Assembly: GCA_005879205.1 (NCBI GenBank)
Contig: VBLD01000257.1
Span: 1-11,833, forward strand
Length of the DNA stretch: 11,833 nucleotides
Reading direction: 5' to 3'
From: Deltaproteobacteria bacterium
GTDB taxonomy: Bacteria > Desulfobacterota > Binatia > DP-6
Shown: positions 1 through 6,981 of the stretch, piece after piece
Layout of the letters: every line of letters starts with the position of its first letter
How positions within the stretch are numbered: position 1 is the first letter of the stretch
Program-made: the position numbers and the translations under genes
Notes under the pieces: generated by a model
What the model was told of the DNA's origin: nothing
Seen by the model: only the letters and a program-made list of their open reading frames with translations
Database searches by the model: none

Positions 1-1
1 C

Positions 2-1390
2 ACCATGTGGGCGCCGCTGCCCGGCAGCTGGACCGAGCGCGTGAAGAACACCATGGCGGTCTGGACGCGCGGAGAATTCTACGAGCACTCCGACTTCGCG
101 CGCGGCCCGACCCCGCGCGGCAGCCTCGCGGTTCCGGAGCACGCGAGCGTCTACGTGGCGGGCGCGCTCACCCCGAGCACGAGCGTCTTCATGGAGCTCG
201 AGAACACCGTGCACGAGACCGACATCAACAAGCGGGGCGACTTCGTCAACAGCGACACCGGCGGCATCCAGAAGGGCTTCCTCATGATCGACCTGCCGAT
301 GCTCCTCGGTCTCCACGGCGGGCACGGCATGGACCACGCGGGGCACGCCGGCATGCATCACGACATGAGCGACATGGACGGCGGCATGGCGACGATGGGC
401 GACGGGCTCGTCGGCCACGGGCCGATGATGATGATCGGCCGGGTCGACCCGTCGACCAACTTCTCCTATGCGGTCGACCGGCAGATCTTCCACGACGTGC
501 CGGCCGACACCTCGGAGCGCGGCTTCCTACTGCGCATGGGGCTCCAGCCCTACGCCTTCGGCGCCAAGTTCTTCGGCATCTTCAAGCGCGGGGATCACAC
601 GCTCCTCCCCACCGAGTCGACGCTCTACCACGCCGAGGCGGCGCCGGGCGTCGACGTGCACGGGCGCCTCTTCGCGTCGCATCTGCTCTACCAGTTCGGC
701 CTCGGCAGCGACGCCGCGCCCGAGTTCACCGACCGGTTCCACACCTTCACGCCCTACACCATGCTGCGCTGGGACTTCGGGGACGAGGACGGGCTCAACG
801 GCTCCGTCTCGGCGCTCGGCAACTACGGCCGGGACGCGTACCGCGTGTTCTATCTCGCCCCGGCGCCGCTGCCGCCCGTTCCGCTCTTCAGCGTCATCGC
901 GGAGCACCGGCCGCCGCCGCCGCCCGGACGCGGCACGATCACCGCGCAGCGCGACATGGACGTGTGGCGCGAGATGCTGGGCGCGAACCTGCGGCGCGGC
1001 CCGTGGGATCTCTACGGCGCGTACTCGCACGACCAGGTGTTCGACGTCCCCGACCGCCTGGCGGGGCGCTTCGTGCGCCACGCCCAGGGACTGACCGCCG
1101 AGGTCGACTACCGGCTGACGCACAGCCTGCTGCCCTCGGTCCGCTACGACTGGATGAAAGCCGGCGGGTTCAAGAGCGACGTCATCTTCGAGCCGGGCCC
1201 CCGCGAGTCCCAGGTCCTCCACCTCCAGATGCGCTGGTATCTGTTCGAGGGCGACAACCTCGCCAAGGTCCCGATTCCCGCGCTGCTCGTCCTGTCGCTC
1301 CGCGACAGCGTCAACCTGACGCCGGGCGGCTCGCACCCCTTCGGCGCCTGGCGCAACGGGCTCTTCCTCGGCTTCGATTTCGCGTTCTGA
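2..1390 (+). CDS. Outer-membrane beta-barrel protein with His/Met-rich loop (5' partial)
   Basis: The frame is already open at the left edge, so the gene probably begins upstream; the ATG at 5 is just the first Met inside the window. Of the 461 residues from that Met, most form alternating aromatic/hydrophobic strands separated by polar turns, and the chain ends in ...GLFLGFDFAF. A terminal Phe on an amphipathic strand is the usual signal of an outer-membrane barrel. No signal peptide is visible, as expected for a missing N-terminus. Residues 104-143 (bases 314-433) form a loop with 7 His and 9 Met, the composition of a copper or other soft-metal site. A proline run (HRPPPPPGRG) near residues 304-313 looks like another loop. 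The stop is one base before the diheme cytochrome start, so the pair is probably co-transcribed and may work together at the outer membrane (inference). I do not recognise a named family. Confidence 0.72.
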   Translation, partial: TMWAPLPGSWTERVKNTMAVWTRGEFYEHSDFARGPTPRGSLAVPEHASVYVAGALTPSTSVFMELENTVHETDINKRGDFVNSDTGGIQKGFLMIDLPMLLGLHGGHGMDHAGHAGMHHDMSDMDGGMATMGDGLVGHGPMMMIGRVDPSTNFSYAVDRQIFHDVPADTSERGFLLRMGLQPYAFGAKFFGIFKRGDHTLLPTESTLYHAEAAPGVDVHGRLFASHLLYQFGLGSDAAPEFTDRFHTFTPYTMLRWDFGDEDGLNGSVSALGNYGRDAYRVFYLAPAPLPPVPLFSVIAEHRPPPPPGRGTITAQRDMDVWREMLGANLRRGPWDLYGAYSHDQVFDVPDRLAGRFVRHAQGLTAEVDYRLTHSLLPSVRYDWMKAGGFKSDVIFEPGPRESQVLHLQMRWYLFEGDNLAKVPIPALLVLSLRDSVNLTPGGSHPFGAWRNGLFLGFDFAF

Positions 1391-1391
1391 G

Positions 1392-2108
1392 ATGAGGAGA
1401 TCGTTTCCGGCATCGCTGCTGGTCCTCGTTCTCGCCCGCACCGCGACCGGGGCTGATCCGGCCACCGCGGTCTACAACCACGCCTGCGCCTGGTGCCACG
1501 GCAAGGACGGGCGCGGCGACGGCCCGGCCGCGTTCTCGATCAACAAGTACCTCTCGCCACGCCCGCGCGACTTCACGCGCGGACAGTTCAAGCTCCGCTC
1601 GACGCCGAGCGGCCAGCTCCCGACGGACGACGACCTGCTGCGCACGCTCGAGCGCGGCATCCCGGGCTACATGCCGTCCTTTGCCGGTCTGACCGCCGGG
1701 GAACGGCGGCTCGCCGTCACTGCCGTGAAACGGTTCTTCCCGGGGTTCGCGACCGCCCCTCCGGCGCCGTTTTTCGCCGTACGGATTCCGCCCCCGGTCG
1801 ACGACGCCGCGGTGAACCGCGGCCGCGAGGCGTACGCGGCCGCCGGCTGTGCGGCGTGCCACGGCGAGCGCGGGCGTGGTGACGGCCCCTCCGCGCCCGC
1901 GCTCCGCGATGCCGACGGCCTGCCGATCCTTGCCGCCGACCTTCGCTACCCGGCACGGTTCAAGGGGGGTGCGGAGCCGCCGGACCTCTACCGGACGCTC
2001 ATGAGCGGCTTCGACGGCACGCCCATGCCCTCCTATGCGTCGGCCTTCGACGACCCGCGCACGCCGTGGGACCTGGTGGCGTACATCCGCTCGCTCCGCC
2101 GGCGCTGA
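1392..2108 (+). CDS. Periplasmic diheme cytochrome c
   Basis: This 238-residue protein has a signal peptide (MRRSFPASLLVLVLARTATGA) and two class-I cytochrome c domains. Heme motif 1 is CAWCH at residues 32-36, with GYMPSF (Met94) as the likely distal ligand. Heme motif 2 is CAACH at 153-157, with GTPMPSY (Met212) as distal ligand. Both domains carry the HGxxGRGDGP stretch after the heme His that is common in small electron-shuttle cytochromes. A proline-rich linker near 121-135 joins the domains. The ATG lies one base after the upstream barrel gene's stop, so translation is probably coupled. Expected role: electron carrier in the periplasm, with the upstream barrel as a plausible partner (inference). 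Its exact redox partner cannot be read from the sequence. Confidence 0.92.
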   Translation: MRRSFPASLLVLVLARTATGADPATAVYNHACAWCHGKDGRGDGPAAFSINKYLSPRPRDFTRGQFKLRSTPSGQLPTDDDLLRTLERGIPGYMPSFAGLTAGERRLAVTAVKRFFPGFATAPPAPFFAVRIPPPVDDAAVNRGREAYAAAGCAACHGERGRGDGPSAPALRDADGLPILAADLRYPARFKGGAEPPDLYRTLMSGFDGTPMPSYASAFDDPRTPWDLVAYIRSLRRR

Positions 2109-2123
2109 CCCGCACGCGCTGCC

Positions 2124-2152
2124 TTGAATGGCTCGGGGGGCGTCCCTAGAGT
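2124..2152 (+). promoter_or_regulatory. Sigma70-type promoter for the 2162 gene
   Basis: TTGAAT (2124-2129), a 17-base spacer and TAGAGT (2147-2152) sit in the 53-base gap between the diheme cytochrome stop and the next ATG. Each hexamer matches the sigma70 consensus at four of six positions and the spacing is ideal. The predicted start point is about base 2159, three bases before the ATG at 2162, so the mRNA would be almost leaderless. No Shine-Dalgarno is present. Confidence 0.6.
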
Positions 2153-2161
2153 GGATGCCGG

Positions 2162-3130
2162 ATGCGTGTCCGCGGCTGGTCGCTCGTTCTGCTGGTCGCG
2201 GCGCGCGCCGCCGTCGCCCACATCGTCCCGATCCCGGCCAGCACGTGCGTCCTCGACCCGGTCGAGATCGTCGCGCCGGCGACCGGTACCGAGGCGATCG
2301 TGGCGCCCCCCTCCGGCCAGCTGGTCATCAGGTACGATACCCAGGCGAGCCAGGCCCAGTTCGACCTGACCGCCGTCCCGCCGCGAAGCTTCGTCGCGGC
2401 CGGCGTCCCGGGAACCCTCGCGCTGCCGACCTTCTTCCCGGCGACCTTCACCCACAGCGGCGACCTCACGGCGACGGTGCCGGTCTTCATCGCCATGGGC
2501 CCGGGCACGGTCGCCGTGCCGCTGACCCTCACGACCGGCCTCTGGGCCGCCGGCGGGACGATGGTCGAGGGCGCACCGATGGGTGCCGACGGCCGCTTCA
2601 TGCTGGCGGGCATCACGGCCAGCAGCGGTCTCGGCGCGCCGTTCGGTCCTGGCATGCTGTCGGTGCGGCTCGGCTGCCAGGCGAACCCGCGTCCGGACAC
2701 CGATCAGTTCCCGGGGCAGACGACGCCGCTGTCCGCCAGCCTGGGCGGGCAGACGTGGCGACTGCGCGCGATCTTCGCCCCCGGAGGTACGTCGACGCTG
2801 GACTTTCCGGGCACGCCGGCGATCCTGCGCGCGACGATCGGCGGCACCGTCGTCGCCACCGCGGATCTTCCCGCCGGCCTCCCGATGCACGGCCGCGACC
2901 TCTTCGTCGGGCGGAGTGCCGACGGCCGCGCCGCGGTGGGCGTGCGGACGCTCCACCGGGGCGGCCAGACGTCGTTCCTGATGGCCGTGCGCATCCAGGG
3001 CGCGACGGCGTCGGCGGTCGCCACCGCCTCCGTGCCGGGCGACGTCGCCTACGAGGTCGGAGGCTTTGTGTCGCGGGCGAGCCTCGTCTTCCGCGCCAGG
3101 CGCCACGGGACGCGGCTGCGCTTCCCCTGA
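2162..3130 (+). CDS. Secreted protein of unknown function
   Basis: The 322-residue product starts with a signal peptide (MRVRGWSLVLLVAARAAVAH, probable cleavage after AVA). The mature part is rich in Gly, Ala, Thr and Val with many short predicted beta strands and no transmembrane helix, so a soluble or surface beta-sandwich-like protein is likely. Two Cys remain after cleavage (in STCVLD near the N-terminus and LGCQAN in the middle) and could form a disulphide. I recognise no catalytic motif or named domain. The start was chosen because it directly follows a good promoter and a signal peptide begins there; an ATG at 2155 is out of frame. It appears to be a single-gene transcript, with another promoter following at 3156. 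The two cytochrome-type neighbours do not reveal its job. Confidence 0.8.
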   Translation: MRVRGWSLVLLVAARAAVAHIVPIPASTCVLDPVEIVAPATGTEAIVAPPSGQLVIRYDTQASQAQFDLTAVPPRSFVAAGVPGTLALPTFFPATFTHSGDLTATVPVFIAMGPGTVAVPLTLTTGLWAAGGTMVEGAPMGADGRFMLAGITASSGLGAPFGPGMLSVRLGCQANPRPDTDQFPGQTTPLSASLGGQTWRLRAIFAPGGTSTLDFPGTPAILRATIGGTVVATADLPAGLPMHGRDLFVGRSADGRAAVGVRTLHRGGQTSFLMAVRIQGATASAVATASVPGDVAYEVGGFVSRASLVFRARRHGTRLRFP

Positions 3131-3155
3131 CCCGCGCGCCGGGAGCGACGCGTGT

Positions 3156-3184
3156 TTGAGAGATACGCACTCCTCCGGTAGGCT
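3156..3184 (+). promoter_or_regulatory. Sigma70-type promoter for the Cys/His-copC-copD operon
   Basis: TTGAGA (3156-3161, five of six to consensus), a 17-base spacer and TAGGCT (3179-3184, three of six) fill the 64-base gap before the ATG at 3195. The predicted start point near 3191 leaves a four-base leader and there is no Shine-Dalgarno. I found no clear operator palindrome overlapping it, so copper responsiveness is not shown by the sequence. Confidence 0.5.
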
Positions 3185-3194
3185 CGCACAGCGT

Positions 3195-3581
3195 ATGCTG
3201 CGGGTCGTCGGCCGCCGTGCATGTGCTCTCGGGGTGGTGCTGGCGCTCCTGTCGGCTCCGGCGGTGAGTGGACCGTCCCCCGCGCATCGCTGTCATCAGT
3301 GCCCGTCCGGGTGCCCCATGCACGCCCGGCGCGCCGGATGCCATCACGCGAACGGCCCCCGCTGCCACGAGGCCGCGGCCGTCGGTATCCGGAATGCCTG
3401 CGGGCGCCACACGGCCCGCGGCGTTCCCGTGCCTGTGTTCCGGGGCGTCCTGCCGCTCGCCGCCGCCGCCCGTCCGGCCTTCACCGGCTCGTCCCTGCTG
3501 CGGGCCGTGCTCGCCCGTCGCACCGAGCCGTCGCCGGAGCCTCCCACCGACCCGCCGAGAGCGCCCTTCGTGCTCGCCTGA
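3195..3581 (+). CDS. Small secreted Cys/His-rich putative metal-binding protein
   Basis: The 128-residue product has a signal peptide (residues 1-26 or so, MLRVVGRRACALGVVLALLS then APAVSG). It is followed at once by a dense cluster of potential metal ligands between residues 31 and 72: H31, C33, H34, C36, C40, M42, H43, C49, H50, H51, C57, H58, C69 and H72. None of these forms a CxxCH heme motif. The C-terminal half is Ala/Arg/Pro-rich and ends PPRAPFVLA. The frame is open further upstream, to 3066, but ATG 3195 is preferred because a promoter lies just before it and the signal peptide starts there. It heads a run ending in CopC and CopD, so a periplasmic copper-binding or chaperone role is a reasonable inference. 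I recognise no named family. Confidence 0.72.
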   Translation: MLRVVGRRACALGVVLALLSAPAVSGPSPAHRCHQCPSGCPMHARRAGCHHANGPRCHEAAAVGIRNACGRHTARGVPVPVFRGVLPLAAAARPAFTGSSLLRAVLARRTEPSPEPPTDPPRAPFVLA

Positions 3582-3604
3582 AGCAGTAGGCAACCAGACG
3601 AAGG

Positions 3605-3630
3605 CGTCGCCGTGGTGGCGGCGCGGAGGA
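3605..3630 (+). promoter_or_regulatory. Hairpin immediately before a strong Shine-Dalgarno
   Basis: CGTCGCC (3605-3611) can pair with GGCGGCG (3617-3623) across a 5-base loop, giving a 7-bp stem with one T-G wobble. One base later comes GGAGGA (3625-3630), seven bases before the ATG at 3638. The strong ribosome binding site fixes that start. The stem could protect the downstream mRNA or tune initiation; this is inference. Confidence 0.4.
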
Positions 3631-3637
3631 AGCGCTC

Positions 3638-4548
3638 ATGAGAAAGCACATGGGCGCCGTGGGCATCCTGCTCGGCGGCATCGCCGCTGGCAGGGCGCAC
3701 GCCCACGGCGTAGTCGGACAGCGTTCGTTCATCGAGCCGTTCATCGCAGAGGACGTGAATCCGAAGAACGAGTTCGTCATCGCCCGGCCCGAATGGGACC
3801 ACGCGAGAGACGGACGGACACTCACCCTGGGCTTCGGCCTCGAGAAGAAGATCTCCGATCGGTTCAGCCTGACGCTCGATTCGGCCTGGCTCGACATCAG
3901 CCCCAAGGCCGCCACCGAGCCGCACGAGAGCGGCTTCGACAACCTCAACGTCACGCTCAAGTACGCGTTCTTCATCGACCCCGTGCACGAGGCGATCGCG
4001 TCGGTCGCGCTCGAATCTGCGGCGCCGACCGGTACCGAGAAGGTCGGCGCGGAGCAGAGCGCCTCGTTCAAGCCATTCCTGCTCTACGGCAAGGGCTTGA
4101 ACGAGCTGCCGGACGCCCTCGAGTACCTGCGCCCGTTCGCCGTCCAGGGCGACGCCGGCTTCGAGATCGCCATCGACCGTGCCCGCACGACGACGCTCGC
4201 GCACAACGTCGCGATCGAGTACAGCATCCCCTACCTCCAGCAGGCGGTGCACGACTTCGGTCTGGCCTGGCCGCTCAGCAACGTCATCGGCGACACCGAG
4301 TTCAACTTCGAGCACGGCGTGAACGGTCGAAGGTCTTCGTCACGCCGGGGTTCGTCTACATGGACCGCTGGGTCGAGCTGGGCGTCGCCGGACGCTTCCC
4401 GCTCAACCAGGCCGCCCACGACGAGCTCGACTGGGGCGTCATCTTCATCGTCGACCTCTTCATCGACGACATCTTGCCGTGGACGCGATGGCAGCCGATC
4501 GGCGGGATGGGGGCGCCCACTCCGATGCCCGGAACGGGGGCGTCATGA
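3638..4548 (+). pseudogene. Outer-membrane beta-barrel protein, interrupted by a -1 frameshift near 4325
   Basis: The protein begins with a signal peptide (MRKHMGAVGILLGGIAAGRAHA, cleaved before HG). It continues as a barrel-like chain of alternating strands resembling the 'MetA-pathway of phenol degradation' type transporter barrels (weak family assignment). The reading frame is good to ...NFEHGVN at 4324, then collapses into Ser/Arg/Thr-rich nonsense. The natural continuation (SKVFVTPGFVYMDRWVELG..., ending PTPMPGTGAS) resumes at 4327 in another frame and stops at 4548. Inserting one base between 4324 and 4327 restores a single protein of about 303 residues. I see no slippery heptamer, so this is either a sequencing/assembly error or a real disabling indel. 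The intact downstream frame and its ATGA overlap with copC favour an error or a very recent mutation. Confidence 0.72.
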
Positions 4549-4910
4549 CGGCGCGGCTGGTGCTTGCGGCGGTGGTCGCCGCGCTTTTCCTTCTCCGCTC
4601 CCCACCGGCGCGCGGTCACGCGTTCCTGGAGCACGCCGAGCCGCACGTCGGGTCGACCGTCGGTGCAACGCCACCCTCGATCACCCTGACGTTCACGGAG
4701 GAAATCGAAGCGGCCTTCTCGAAGGTCGAGCTGACCGACGCCAGCGGCAGACGCATCGAGACCGGGGCGCTCGAGCACCCCGAGTCGAACGTCCTCACCG
4801 TGTCGCTGCCCGGCCTCGTGCCCGGGAGCTACACGGTCAACTGGTCGGTGGTGTCGGTCGACACGCACGCGACGGACGGCCACTTCACGTTCACGGTGAA
4901 GGGGTCGTGA
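4545..4910 (+). CDS. copC: Copper resistance protein CopC
   Basis: This 121-residue periplasmic protein has a signal peptide ending PARG, so the mature chain begins HAFLEHAEP with the N-terminal His (H25) that chelates Cu(II) in the CopC family. The beta-sandwich core shows family motifs: PPSITLTFTEEIE, LPGLVPGSYTVNW and VVSVDTHATDGHFTF. D106 and H108 in DTH are the other expected Cu(II) ligands. Few Met residues remain in the mature part, so the Met-rich Cu(I) site of classic Pseudomonas CopC is not evident and Cu(II)-only binding is likely (inference). The start is the ATG at 4545, which overlaps the upstream stop as ATGA and follows GGAACGGGGG, a usable ribosome binding site. An earlier in-frame ATG at 4479 would add a non-signal-like extension. 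The gene probably works with CopD to move copper to the inner membrane. Confidence 0.93.
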   Translation: MTARLVLAAVVAALFLLRSPPARGHAFLEHAEPHVGSTVGATPPSITLTFTEEIEAAFSKVELTDASGRRIETGALEHPESNVLTVSLPGLVPGSYTVNWSVVSVDTHATDGHFTFTVKGS

Positions 4911-5728
4911 ACGCCACCCTCGCCGCCCTCGGATGGGCCGACCTGGCGGCGACGATCGTACTGGTGGGCGGTCTGTTCTCGGCCGCCCTCATCGCCCCGC
5001 CGTCGGAGGCCGGACGGCGGTGGTGGTGGCGCGCCGCGGCGGCGCTCGCCGTCGTGCTGCCGGCGGAATTCGCGGTGACCGCGTTCCGCATGTACGAGGT
5101 CTCAGGGCTCCACGGCACGACGCTCGTCGTGGATCTGGCGCGCACGCGCTGGGGTATGCTGGGCAGCGGTCGCGCGGCCGGTCTCGCGCTGCTCGCGGCC
5201 GGCGGGCAGCTCCCCCCGGGGCCGCTCGCTGCGCTCGGCGCCGGCTGGCTGCTGCTCCGGAGCTTTCAGGGCCACGCCGGGGCGCACGGCACGCTGTCGG
5301 CCCTGATCGACTGGCTGCACCTGCTCGCGGCCGCTGCCTGGCTCGGTGGCCTCGTCCAGCTCGCGCTCCTGCCGCGTCCCGTCCCGGTGGAGATTGCGGC
5401 GCGGGTGCGCGTCCAGGCGACGGCCGCGCTCGCCGTGCTCGTCCCGGCGGGCATCTATGCGGCCTTCCTTCACGTGCGCCACCTCGACCTGCTCGTTGGC
5501 AGCCCATACGGGGAAACCCTGATCGCGAAGCTTGCCCTCGCGTCCGTGCTCCTCGCCCTCGGCGCCGCCAACCACTTCGGCCACGTGCCGGCGATGCGTC
5601 GTGGCGCGCCGCGGGCCGAGGGGAAGCTCGTCCGAGCCGTCCGCCTCGAGGTGGTCGCCGGGGCGGTGGTGCTGGCCCTGACCGCGCTCCTCGGTGTCCT
5701 GCCGATGCCGCACGGCCATGCGCCGTGA
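4907..5728 (+). CDS. copD: Copper resistance/import membrane protein CopD
   Basis: The 273-residue protein starts at GTG 4907, overlapping the copC stop as GTGA. It has about eight hydrophobic helices (roughly residues 9-31, 41-62, 83-99, 104-119, 133-155, 171-190, 203-223 and 244-266). The CopD-domain signature DWLHLLAAAAWLGGL lies at 135-149, and a family-typical GETLIAKLALASVLLALG at 202-219. His residues at 69, 123, 127, 138 and 189 and the terminal HGHAP are candidate metal ligands. CopD proteins pair with periplasmic CopC to carry copper across the inner membrane, and the tight overlap fits stoichiometric production. An open frame runs into copD from position 3638, but that is only an artefact of the upstream frameshift. 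Confidence 0.92.
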   Translation: MNATLAALGWADLAATIVLVGGLFSAALIAPPSEAGRRWWWRAAAALAVVLPAEFAVTAFRMYEVSGLHGTTLVVDLARTRWGMLGSGRAAGLALLAAGGQLPPGPLAALGAGWLLLRSFQGHAGAHGTLSALIDWLHLLAAAAWLGGLVQLALLPRPVPVEIAARVRVQATAALAVLVPAGIYAAFLHVRHLDLLVGSPYGETLIAKLALASVLLALGAANHFGHVPAMRRGAPRAEGKLVRAVRLEVVAGAVVLALTALLGVLPMPHGHAP

Positions 5729-5747
5729 GCCGCATGCTGCAGCGGCT
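5728..5747 (+). repeat. Short perfect inverted repeat after copD
   Basis: AGCCGC (5728-5733) and GCGGCT (5742-5747) are perfect reverse complements across an 8-base loop, starting on the last base of the copD stop codon. It could act as a weak terminator or processing hairpin between copD and the cytochrome at 5791. There is no T-run after it, so intrinsic termination is doubtful. Confidence 0.3.
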
Positions 5748-5790
5748 GCGCTAACGTTGCCCGTGACCGCGATGGTAGCCCTCGTCACGC

Positions 5791-6546
5791 ATGCGGGCTG
5801 TCGTCGCCGTACTCGCTCTCGGCGTGTTGGCCGGCGCTCACCATGGAAAGGGGCGCGCGCCGCAGTCGCGCGGACTGCCCGATGAGGTGCCGGCCGACCT
5901 CGTGGAACGGGACGGCTACGTGCTCTTCGACGGCGTCGCCGGCGGGAAGGGGCCGCCCGCCAACGGGCCCGCGCGCTTCACGCCGCCGGACGTCACCCGA
6001 GCCGACGTCTTCGAGGAGGATCACGCGGCGCTCCTGCCGGAGCAGGTGCGGATCGAGCGTCGCTGGAACAGCGCCGGGGAGGAGGTCTGGAGCTACCCCG
6101 TCGGGACCCGCGTGGTGCACCGCTTCTTCTTGAAGACGGCGCCGCGCCGCCTCTTCGAGCTGCGGGTCATCGAGAAGCTCCCCGATGGCCGCTGGGCGTT
6201 CGGCGCCTACGAGGCCCGCGGCGGCGCGCACCTACGGCTTCGTCGCAGAATGGTGCACGAGGTCTTCGACGTGGAGCTGCCGCGCGGTCGCGTCGGCGTC
6301 GAGATGGACCGCCTGCATCCCGAGTCCTGCCGGCTCTGCCACGCCGTGCACAGCCCGCAGGCGTACCAGTATCGGGACAAGGAGCACGCCGGCCCGTGCG
6401 GCTTCGGCCCCGCCAACCCGTCGCTGCTCACCGGGTGGGCCCCCGCCTATCAAGTGAGGCACGGGTACTGGCCCTTCGCGACCCTGAGCCGCGCTCAGCG
6501 CGTGAACTCGATGGGCTGGGGGCACGCGCTGCCCCCCGCGTTGTAG
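5791..6546 (+). CDS. Secreted monoheme c-type cytochrome-like protein, family not recognised
   Basis: The 251-residue product has a short signal peptide (MRAVVAVLALGVLAGA) and one heme-attachment motif, CRLCH, at residues 180-184. A long N-terminal region of about 150 residues (RGLPDEVPADLVERDGYVLF... to ...VHEVFDVELPRG) is beta-rich and contains no heme motif. After the heme come HSPQAYQYRDKEHAGPCGFGP and a Trp/Gly-rich tail. The late position of the heme and the large N-terminal domain are unlike ordinary class-I cytochromes. It lies 62 bases after copD on the same strand and may share its transcript. No clear Shine-Dalgarno precedes the ATG. The last 52 bases overlap the convergent DUF2231 gene. 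A heme-dependent redox or sensing role in the periplasm is inferred; the substrate is unknown. Confidence 0.78.
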   Translation: MRAVVAVLALGVLAGAHHGKGRAPQSRGLPDEVPADLVERDGYVLFDGVAGGKGPPANGPARFTPPDVTRADVFEEDHAALLPEQVRIERRWNSAGEEVWSYPVGTRVVHRFFLKTAPRRLFELRVIEKLPDGRWAFGAYEARGGAHLRLRRRMVHEVFDVELPRGRVGVEMDRLHPESCRLCHAVHSPQAYQYRDKEHAGPCGFGPANPSLLTGWAPAYQVRHGYWPFATLSRAQRVNSMGWGHALPPAL

Positions 6547-6977
6547 TCGTAGACCATCCGCCCGCCGTAGTCCGCGCCGCGCGACATTACGCTCAGGAGG
6601 ACGACCAGGAGCATCAGGAAGACGAGCCGGCCGCGCGCCGGCAGCGGTCGCGCCGCGAGCGCCCACGCCGCGAGCGCGACCCCCAGACCGACCGTCGTGA
6701 GCATCATCCGCCGGTGCGGATCGAGGAGCTGCTCGCGGACGGAGGGATCGATCATCACGCCGTCGTCCGCGCGCAGCCCCGACGCGGCCGCCGTCGCCGC
6801 GGACACCGTCCCGAGCACGAGGAGCCAGAGCCCCGTCCAGGCCCACGAGTCCCGCCCGGCGAGCCAGGCGAGCAGGTAGACCAGCGCGCTCGCCGGCAGG
6901 AGCGCGAGAGGGAAGTGGACGACGAGCGGATGGACGTTCTGGAGGCGCTGCGCTCCCGGGAGCAGCGTCTCTAGCAC
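6495..6977 (-). CDS. DUF2231 family inner-membrane protein
   Basis: The 160-residue protein has four hydrophobic helices (about 20-40, 46-66, 93-110 and 117-131). Hallmarks of DUF2231 are present: NVHPLVVHFPLALL at 14-27, the DPHRR turn at 86-90 and GGRMVYDYNAGG near the C-terminus (138-149). The function of the family is not established; conserved His such as H16, H21 and H88 could bind heme or metal (inference). The start is GTG at 6977, five bases past the stop of the upstream small Cys/His protein, so the two are almost certainly one operon. The 3' end overlaps the convergent cytochrome gene by 52 bases. Confidence 0.85.
   Translation of the reverse strand: MLETLLPGAQRLQNVHPLVVHFPLALLPASALVYLLAWLAGRDSWAWTGLWLLVLGTVSAATAAASGLRADDGVMIDPSVREQLLDPHRRMMLTTVGLGVALAAWALAARPLPARGRLVFLMLLVVLLSVMSRGADYGGRMVYDYNAGGSACPQPIEFTR
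6518..6536. terminator. Strong hairpin inside the convergent gene overlap
   Basis: GGGGGCA (6518-6524) and TGCCCCC (6530-6536) form a perfect 7-bp stem, nearly all G-C, with the 5-base loop CGCGC. It sits within the 52-base overlap of the two converging coding sequences and would form in either transcript. No T-run follows on either strand, so it is a candidate bidirectional terminator or 3'-end barrier rather than a classic intrinsic one. Confidence 0.4.
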
Positions 6978-6981
6978 CCGC

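Noticed and set aside
31..45. Heme-attachment motif in the Cys/His-rich 3195 product (residues 31-45)
   Set aside because: The Cys spacing is CHQC and CPSGC followed by PMH; no CxxCH is formed.
2033..3106. Minus-strand open frame opposite the secreted protein at 2162
   Set aside because: Low-complexity Arg/Gly/Asp composition with no signal peptide or motif. The opposite strand has a promoter, a signal peptide and a balanced protein.
3066..3194. N-terminal extension of the Cys/His-rich protein to 3066
   Set aside because: It would overlap the upstream gene's end, contain the promoter, and hide the signal peptide that begins at 3195.
4317..4335. Programmed ribosomal frameshift in the barrel gene
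   Set aside because: There is no X-XXY-YYZ heptamer or convincing downstream pseudoknot, and the family has no known need for recoding. A simple indel explains it.
3638..5728. A single 696-residue barrel-CopD fusion
   Set aside because: After 4325 the frame reads Ser/Arg-rich nonsense across the real barrel end and copC, then falls into copD by chance. The single-base frameshift creates the apparent fusion; copD has its own GTG overlapping the copC stop.
5757..5781. Promoter TTGCCC...TAGCCC before the cytochrome at 5791
   Set aside because: The spacer is only 13 bases and the -10 is poor. The cytochrome may instead be read from the copper operon.
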